Shown one piece after another: positions 56,694 through 64,000 of a stretch of 64,000 nucleotides of DNA. Under the pieces are notes generated by a model. The model was not told the origin of the DNA. It saw nothing but the letters and a program-made list of their open reading frames with translations, and made no database searches. Within the stretch, counting starts at the first letter, position 1. Each line of letters begins with the position of its first letter. The translations under genes were made by a program, and so were the position numbers. This DNA comes from Coprinellus micaceus (taxonomy: Eukaryota; Basidiomycota; Agaricomycetes; Agaricales; Psathyrellaceae): contig OX596336.1 of NCBI GenBank assembly GCA_951394405.1, positions 1,240,001-1,304,000 of the forward strand, written 5' to 3'.

Positions 56694-57049
56694 TCATATG
56701 CACTTCAAGTATAGACTTATGGATAACTGAAGTGATACTCTATTAGTACACATCAGACCCTCCGCAGAATAAAGCCCATGTAGCCAGCGAGTTACTGGGC
56801 GCCTAAGCGCCCACCGTCGGCCTACGCCGAATCGAAGCCACAAATTAAAGGGCACGGGTTCAGGACACTTGACCTTATCGTGTTTGCCTCGTTGTAGCTA
56901 AAATATTGTTCCCGACTAATATACCTTATGATAAGAGGTGGACACCACCTCGCTCCTCAGCCCTCTCACCCCCAACTCACCCCACCCCGTCGTCACACTT
57001 CCATCTTGAACCCTAGCTTTCCCCGCAACCACCCAATCGCTCTGTACCA
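56694..57049. other. Intergenic BTB-10 / BTB-11
   Basis: Contains the palindromic word GGGCGCCTAAGCGCCC (56797-56812), 238 bases before the BTB-11 start, and a TTATGATAAGAGGTGG block like that before BTB-10. No gene is seen. Confidence 0.4.
56797..56812. promoter_or_regulatory. Double GCGCC-type upstream element
   Basis: GGGCGCCTAAGCGCCC carries the recurrent word on both strands, 238 bases before BTB-11. It is the most complete example of the motif in the window. Confidence 0.4.
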
Positions 57050-59026
57050 ATGCCTGATGCGAGGGAGGAGTGCGACCCGAAAGGAATGAGGACCGCTGCC
57101 GAGCAGGCTGCACTCAAAGACGAGGCCTACTATTGGCTTGATAACATTCGTTTCCTGGTGAGCGGTCCCGAGTGCGGTACTCCACGCTGGCACGATTAAA
57201 ATCCTTGTGCTTCCAGGTTCAAGGCGTTCTCTTTAGAGTACCTCGACTCCCGTTCATTCTGGGGTCCAGGTACTTTACTGAGAAACACGGTCTCCGCAGC
57301 AACGGCGAGGACGCCGAACCGATCGTCCACCTACAATCCGTCTCCGCACCCCAATTCCGTATCTTTCTCAAATTCTTGTTCCCAATGTGCGTCCACTCAT
57401 CGTAGAATCAAGAAGGCTCGGCTGATACATAGGCGTATCGCCAACAGGCCTTCCAATAACCCACTCGGATCGTTCTTCACCAAGGAGGAGTGGATTACGA
57501 TCCTAAGCCTTTGCACCGCGTGGCACTTCCCCGAATTCCGCAAGCTCGCTATCCAGAACCTGGACGGTAAACTTGTGGAGCTCGAGCTGATCTACGTCGG
57601 GCGGGCGCTCTGTATCCCGGTCTTCGTTCTGGAGGGGTACAGGGCGATCGTCAATAGGCCGAAGGCAAAGGCCATCACCTGGGAGGAGGCAGCGGCCATC
57701 GGGCATGAATCGGCGGACAAGTTGTGGACTATCAGATACCGGACCCATGTGGCGGGCGTAGCTCTGAGTGAAGAAGCGGTGGGTCGTGAACTCCACAAGA
57801 GCTTCGCCGACGAGCTGGCGGAATTGGGGAAGTACGAAGAAGAGGGCCCGGTGCATCCTGAAGATGTCAGAGAATGGGTAGGGGTCAATGAGGATGGGAG
57901 TAGGGTGGCGAAGAACGCGCCGGGGCCGATCTATTTTCATCGGGTCCAGACAGGAGATGAAACGAAGGGCGAAGGGATGGCGCCTTCAGACGCAAAGTCT
58001 TCGGTGCATTTGGGCGACTTTCAGGAGCCCCCGACGGGTCCGAGAGGGTGCGATATAACGCACGATGAAGATGGATGGCTGGGTACGAGCAACGGCAAAC
58101 TGGAAACGGAGACGGAAGAGGTGCAGTTGGCGAGAAATCTCGAGCACCTGAAAGAGGAGGAGCGGGAAATTCGCAGGAAACTTCAGGAGGTCCAATCAAG
58201 GGAGCTCCCACCGGAGGGTCAGCTGGACCTCGAAGCTGTGAAGCAGGCGAGGGTGGAAAGGATCAAGGGGGAACTGAGAAAGATCGAAGAGGCGAAACGG
58301 GCCGAGAAGGAGTTGATGAGAAGCCTGGGCGAAGGGAAGAATTGGTCTGGTCCCGATATTGACCGGTTCTGGGTTCGTTTGGAGGATATCAGAAACCACC
58401 GTGCAGAGCTGGAGCAGCGTATCGTCGACCAGGGAGTGGTTGAAGATGGCCAATTTTTGAGATGGGACAAAGAAAAAGCTGCAGCCGATCTAAACGCGGA
58501 GCTGTTGGAATGCCAGATGAAACAGCAAACGGTGGAGGGGCAGTTGAATGGGGTGTATGGGGTGGTCGGAGACGAAGCCTTGGATGCTAGCGGAACCAGC
58601 GAAACAGGCGGAACGCACAAGGGAGACATGGAAGCCGCGACTATCGTAGAGCAGGGATCGCACATCGTTTGCGCAGGAGAAATTGATGAAGAAGTCCAGA
58701 TGGCCGAGCGAAGGAGGGTGCGGAGGGTGCTTGAAGGAGAGTGTAAATACGTCCGGCAGGTAAAGCAGGTCCAGCTTCAGAAGGAAGCCAAGTTGCGGGC
58801 GCAGGAAACACAATATTCCAAAACGTTGAGCAACCTCGAACGTCTTCTGAGTCAAAGTGCTCCGGGATCGCGCTTGCCCAAGAAAGTCAGGAAGAAGGAG
58901 AAAGGGCGCGGGAAGTGCGTAAAGAATCTTTGCACAGTCCAAGCAGAGCTCAAAGAGGTACACAAGCTGCTGAACATCGTGTGTGCAGAGGAGGCGAGGT
59001 TGGAGAACGAAATACGGTTGTTGTGA
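57050..59026 (+). CDS. BTB-family coiled-coil protein, 618 aa (BTB-11)
   Basis: Exons 57050-57157, 57217-57386 and 57448-59026; the first two exon lengths (108, 170) equal those of BTB-10. The BTB core is almost identical to BTB-10 over ~25 residues (QGVLFRVPRLPFILGSRYF then TEKHGLR). The helical block reads WHFPEFRKLAIQNLDGKL. The spacer differs and is more divergent (PGPIYFHRVQTGDETKGEG), while the coiled coils (LEHLKEEEREIRRKLQEVQS; QVKQVQLQKEAKLRAQETQ) and the ending (EEARLENEIRLL) match. So conserved ends flank a fast-evolving middle. A GCGCC element and a shared promoter block lie upstream. Confidence 0.88.
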
Positions 59027-59619
59027 TCCTCTCGGCCTGGAAACGAGTACCTGTCATGTATACGTATCAGCGATGAATCCACAGAATGAGATGGAATATT
59101 GTGCGTGTATTACTTCCCAGACCTTTTCGCTTGACACAAAGGGGAGACTTGAGCTTCTGGCATGCGCCTGGCGCTTGTGATTCGGTTTCGGCATTTGCCG
59201 ATTCACCCGTAATGGCGCTGCGGGACGCACTCTCCAACGTCTCCTCATCTTCATTCGAGACAACATATAGAAAGCTGCCTCACACCTCATTCATGTCATT
59301 CTTCGACGCAAAACGTACAACTGACACCGCTTTCGTGGCTACTTCAGATCAGCCAAGCATGAGAGAACGGTAGACGGCATGGAATACCCTGTTGACCAGT
59401 GGCGAAGGTAGTGGCGCCAGGTAAGTCCATTCGAACTGCCTACCCATTGTCGGCGGATGCTAACCCCCCTAAAGTTGACCATGACCACAAAGACCCTTTG
59501 TGGCAATGGAGGACCGCCTTTCAAAGGCATGAGACCTCAGAATTGCTCCTGGCTACAGTCCACATTCATACACCCTCCACCCCACCCTCTCTACTCAGCC
59601 GTGCCTCCGTCGACATACC
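59027..59619. other. Intergenic BTB-11 / BTB-12
   Basis: Short frames only. A GCGCCTGGCGCTTG word lies near 59166-59179. No gene is seen. Confidence 0.35.
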
Positions 59620-61318
59620 ATGGCGCACGTATCTTCGAGGCAGAGGAGTCCAGTTGACTCTTCCGAAGTTCCAACGGTGTGGTTGCAGAGTCTCGTCCGG
59701 TTCTCGGTGAGTGGCGACGCGTCTGTTCGCGTCCATTCGCGCGTTTCTGACCTTCTGATAGGTAGAAGGGAAGCGATTCAAGATCTCCCCACATCGAATC
59801 TACGAAGAGTCCAACTATTTCACGGAGAAATACCTTGCTGGGCACGCTCGGGGATCAGTCGTAGTCCTGGAAGAGGTGACTGCTTTGCAATGGAGCACCT
59901 TCATGGTACTCCTTTCACCCAGGTGCGTGCCACCCACCGTTCGCCATACCCCCTTCTCACCCGACGTATACCCCCTTTTCTACAGGCTCTCCACGTTCAC
60001 CGCATCTCTCGAATTCACCAAATCTCAATGGATCGACGTCCTTGCAGTGGCAACCACCTTCCGCTTCGACCGCTTTCGAAAGATGGCGATGTATCGGCTC
60101 GGGGAGCTGCTCTTCGATCCCTTGGAGGCGGTCGTCCTCGGCCGCCAAGCTTATTTCAGCGACTGGGTCCTCAAAGCCTACGATATACTCGTTCGACGGG
60201 AGGCGCCTATCACCGAGGAGGAGAGCGAAGTCATTGGCCACTTGACGACTGTTCGTCTGTTCAATATTCGCCACAGCCTGCATTGGGAACTGGGACACTG
60301 TCGAGATGATCCACCGGCCCATGCGGAGCTGGGTGTTGAGGCGCAGGGAGCAGAGCGTGATGAGGAGCGAGTCGAAGGCGGGGATGAACCAGTTCCGCTG
60401 TCAGAAGTGGACGATGTCGTTCGGCACTGTCTACTACAAAAGTTCGAAGAAGAGTTTGCGCTGATCGAGGAGGAAGAGACAAAGCGGCACTACTCAGAAT
60501 ACGGTGAAGAGAGTGACGATGACGAGGAAGGGGAGGAGGAAGAAGAAGGGGATGCTGACGCTGACGGGGATATGGAAACTACGACGAAGAGCGCATTGCT
60601 TGATGAGGAAGACGAGGAAGCGTTGGAAGAATATCTCAATCAAGAGGAGGAGGACGATACCTCTCTGAGTTCAATATCCGCTGGCTCACGTTCACCTTGG
60701 GATCCGGACCGACTCATCTTCGTTCGTGCCGACAAGGAGTATGGTGGTGACGACGACGACGACGACGACCAACGCACACGTGTAGGCAGCCAACACAGTG
60801 AAAGCGGAGACACTGGGTCGGAGGAAGACGAAGACGACAGTCCAGTAAACTCCATTTCCAGCGGAGAGAGAACCGTCGTCGACGAAGACGAAACTGGGGT
60901 TCCCTGCATCAACCTGATTGGATACGACGCACCTCCACTTGAAAGTGGCAACAATGCCCTCGGTATCTACTTCGCCCCATTGACCAACTTTCGGAGGATT
61001 GGGGACCTGGGAAGCGGTGCCGTTGTAGGGAATCTGGACGAGAACCCAACCTCCAGCGGGGCGAGGAACGTCGAAGTGTTTCGCCGTCCCGCATCGTCTC
61101 CAGGGGCCGAGTCTGGGAGCATCCAGCATGAAGAGCAGCAGCCCCAGTTTCCGACTTCTTCGAAGGTGGGAGGTTGGCCGAAGCACGCCGAGGGGGCCAT
61201 AAGGATGGATAACTCTCTCTCGCCCCAAGGTCCTGAAGACCATTTGAAGCGCTATGGTTCCGAGCAAGAAGACGCCAATGAGGGTAGCCATGATGATACT
61301 CTCTGTCGAGTTGCTTAA
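59620..61318 (+). CDS. Divergent BTB-family protein with acidic tail, 526 aa (BTB-12)
   Basis: Exons 59620-59706, 59762-59922 and 59986-61318. The BTB core is shortened and divergent (EGKRFKISPHRIYEESNYF; VVVLEEVTALQWSTFMVLLS), but the linker and block are recognisable (STFTASLEFTKSQWIDVLAV; RFDRFRKMAMYRLGELLFDP; ILVRREAPITEEESEVIG). Instead of a coiled coil it has a highly acidic, disordered tail: EEGEEEEEGDADADGDMET, a DDDDDDD run at ~60743-60765, and SSGERTVVDEDETG. The ending is Ser/Pro/Gly-rich. It is the outermost gene of the right-hand array. The acidic tail suggests a different partner set from its coiled-coil paralogues (inference). Confidence 0.82.
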
Positions 61319-61872
61319 TTACTTTAGGGTACCTCCAGGACGCCGTTTAATTTAAAGTTTGCTTAGATTTGGATGTTTAACGCCACTGGCCGATTAGGCG
61401 CCCAAGAGCTCGGCTGGTGGTTCCCTGACATGATTGTCGTACTAGCTACATCGAGATCTGTGACTCCTTGTTTCATAGGGAGATGTTCCAACGATTCAGA
61501 AAGCCTTACCTCCGCTCGATTTCAAGACTGAGATAGGGGCATTGCAGCGCAGCGACGTCACGCGATTGATGGCTGGGGCACATTGTCATGCGGCTTTGGC
61601 CTTCACGCGCTTCACGTTTTATCCTCTTCCACCACCTCACCCCATTGTTGTCCGCAGTCGAGGTGCCGTTATGAGATAGATTGCTGGTAAGGGTAATCTC
61701 AACCCAAGTCAAAAGCGCTCTAGTCTGATTGTACCGAACAGTGGAGCCACAGCTGCAAAACCACCCTACTCCCACCTCCAGCAACCCAAGCCCAAGATCC
61801 ACGCGGGGCCTTCGCCCCATCTATAACCAAACGGGCAACTCGAAGACAATCTTACCAGTACCACCACCAAAC
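61319..61872. other. Intergenic BTB-12 / J-domain gene
   Basis: A GATTAGGCGCCCAAG word at 61392-61406 lies ~470 bases upstream of the J-domain gene. A CT-rich stretch precedes that start codon. No gene is seen. Confidence 0.35.
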
Positions 61873-63847
61873 ATGAACGCACTCCTCTCCCTTGGGGGCT
61901 GGTCTGTAATCCCCGACTTCGCCACCCGCCACACCCTCCAATTCGTCTACTCCACCCCCCTCATCCACCGCACACTGCGCCTCAACCCCCCCGCGCCCAA
62001 CACCCCCGCCTACCGACGGCATTACGGTATCACTTTCGCCGTCGTGGTCCTAGGCTACCTGCTCTACACGTTAGTGGAGAAAGCCGTCAATGCCCCGGAA
62101 AACTTCTACGAAACCCTGGGTGTGGGGCCTGGAGTGGATGAAGGGGGTCTGAAGTTGGCGTTCAGGCAGTTCGCGAAGAGGTATCATCCGGATAGGGTGG
62201 GGAAGGGGGGCGAGGAGAAGTTCATGGAGGTGAGGAAGTTGGTGGAGGCGTTGAAGAATCCGACGGTTCGGTTTGCGTATGATAGGTGCGTGCTCTCCCT
62301 TGGCTTTGGCTCGCCACTGGTCACCTTTACTCACTTGTGGTGGTGGTACCTTGTAGGTTTGGACCTGACGTCCTGAAGTGGAAGGGACAATGCACGACGA
62401 CGGGAGAGTACTTGTGGCATGGCCTCATACAGTCTTCGGGATACCATATCGCAAGCCTTGCGTTTCTCCTCTTCTGGTCCGTCATCGGCCGTTCAACCCC
62501 CTTCACTTTCGTATGTCTCCAATCCTACCACTCCCTAACTAAAATCTAACATTCACCCCCGGAACAGTGGAGATACATCCTCTACTTCGCCCTCCTCACC
62601 CTCGAACTTCGGCTCATCCTCTCACCCTCCCCCTCCCCTTCAGGCCGGCACATAACCCTCCTCCACCGCCTCTTCCCGAACAGGGTTGTATACCAGCACA
62701 TTCTTTTCCTGCACCAAGTCTTCATGTTCCTCAACGTCGCGCTTATGCGCGTGACCCCGCATTTGATTGAACGGGACGACTTGGACGATCCGAGGATGGA
62801 GGCGGCGTTGGTGGAGCGGACGATGGCCTTGGTTAATTTGGCTGATAGAGAGAGTGCGTCTTGCTCTTAACAATCCCAGCTGAAGACCGCGCTGACATTA
62901 AGCCTTGCATAGCTTCGAAGATGGTCCACACAGAACTTCAATCCATATCCCACCCCGCCGGCGAAGCACCACTCACCCACCCCGGAGTGGGCTTCGCATC
63001 CACACCACACCACCCCTCCTTCGCCCGCCCCGAGCCTGTAAGCCCTGACACAGCAACTACCCTCCTCAACGAACTTGCACTGGAAGTCGAGGCGCTCATC
63101 ATTGAGAACAACCTCAAGCAGAACGCTGGGCCGTTAAAGACGGTGTGGGAGGCAGCTGTGAAGAGGATGTGGGGGAGGAGGGTGGATGAAGCGGAAGAAC
63201 GTGAGCGTGAGGCTAGGGAGAAAGAATACGGACAGCAGGAGCAGGCACAAGCGCAGCAAGGCAAAGAGGAGTATGAGAGGGCGAAAGAGGTGGATAGAGA
63301 GAGGACGCCTACGCCGACGTCCCCGGTCCCGCTACCGGCTTTGAACCCTTTGACACCTGCACCGTCCCTCTCGAATGTGGTGAACGGGGTGGCGATCAAG
63401 CAGGAAGAGGTGGACTTGCCGCCTTTCCTACCTCTCCCTAAATCCCCTAGCCCCGGCCTCATCCTCCCGTCCACACCAACACACCCACCCAAGACGCCTC
63501 CAAATCCCCAGCATCTTCACCACTCTCGCTCCCCCTTCCGGTCATCCCGCTTCAACTCCACAACCACACCATTCTCCACCCCTCTCCCCGCCTACTCACC
63601 CACAACGACAATTAGTAGTCCTGGTGTAACGGTTACCCCAAGGTCGAAGCTCAAATCCGTTCCGCGGACCCCCGGGGAGCTTCCGAGTCCTAGACCGTCC
63701 CCGTCGCCGCCTCCGTCTCCTTTCCCCCGGAGAGGCACAGGAGGGGGAGGGGTGGTGGGAGGGTACTTTGCGAAGGGGACGGCGTATGAGGAGGAGGAGA
63801 TGGAGGGGAGTGTGGAGAGGATTAGGGCGCGGAGTTTGAGTTGTTGA
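61873..63847 (+). CDS. Membrane-anchored J-domain (DnaJ/Hsp40) protein, 595 aa
   Basis: Exons 61873-62285, 62357-62510, 62568-62853 and 62913-63847. An N-terminal hydrophobic helix (GITFAVVVLGYLLYTLVE, residues ~55-75) precedes the J domain (residues ~78-140): NFYETLGVGPGVDEGG, then FRQFAKRYHPDR with the essential HPD motif, then NPTVRFAYDRFGPD. Two to three more membrane segments follow (ASLAFLLFWSVIG; YILYFALLTLELRLIL; HQVFMFLNVALMR). The C-terminal half is cytosolic, with a charged helix and a long Pro/Ser/Thr-rich tail ending RIRARSLSC. It would stimulate an Hsp70 at a membrane, most likely the ER or mitochondrial outer membrane. An AATAAA stands at 63946-63951 in the 3' flank. Start chosen for the phase and the N-terminal helix. 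Confidence 0.9.
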
Positions 63848-64000
63848 GCTCTTTTCCTTTCGCTTGTCTTGTCTCGTGTGCTTCGACCAGACTCTAACAA
63901 GTGCGTTTCCATAACTTATTTTCTATATGCCGGAGGGAGTCGTTCAATAAATAGATTCGAATAATCTATCAGCTACCTATTACTGTTGGCATAGCCGCTG

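Overview
The window comes from a filamentous basidiomycete, most likely an Agaricomycete. Genes are broken by many introns of about 50-60 bases with GT(A/G)NGT donors. The families are typical of that group: BTB proteins ending in long charged coiled coils, seven-helix DUF6533-type membrane proteins, an OPT oligopeptide transporter, MYND-finger proteins, a PalB/Rim13 calpain and a tRNA-Gly with an intron. Exon structures below were built by hand from reading frames, splice signals and paralogue comparison; nearly all were checked for phase.

Layout. 0-3.2 kb: two BTB genes on the + strand, the second split near its 3' end by a ~1.1 kb element with inverted ends. 3.2-5.4 kb: no convincing gene. 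5.4-12.8 kb, - strand: two low-complexity proteins, an intact MYND gene, a decayed MYND copy and a small unknown protein. 13.3-18.4 kb, - strand: two BTB genes of a 'YNP' subfamily. 19.4-24.8 kb: a PARG-like hydrolase (-), tRNA-Gly (-) and PalB-type calpain (+). 25.0-32.2 kb, - strand: three BTB genes with an HSP20 gene between them. 33.6-35.4 kb: DUF6533 protein (+), apparently frameshifted. 36.1-41.3 kb, - strand: OPT transporter and a disordered Gly-rich protein. 41.3-48.2 kb: gene-poor, strand-biased, repeat-bearing DNA. 48.2-50.0 kb: a second DUF6533 gene (-). 50.9-61.3 kb, + strand: five BTB genes. 61.9-63.8 kb: a membrane J-domain protein (+).

The main theme is a twelve-member BTB family in this one window. 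The left BTB array (-) next to DUF6533 gene 1 (+), and DUF6533 gene 2 (-) next to the right BTB array (+), form a mirror image around the OPT region, which suggests an inverted segmental duplication followed by tandem expansion. Several copies are decaying (transposon insertion, in-frame stop, frameshift), so this is a birth-and-death gene cluster. The BTB proteins are likely oligomerising scaffold or adaptor proteins; nothing in the sequence gives their partners. The calpain (ambient pH signalling), OPT transporter, HSP20 and J protein are ordinary single-copy genes embedded in the cluster.
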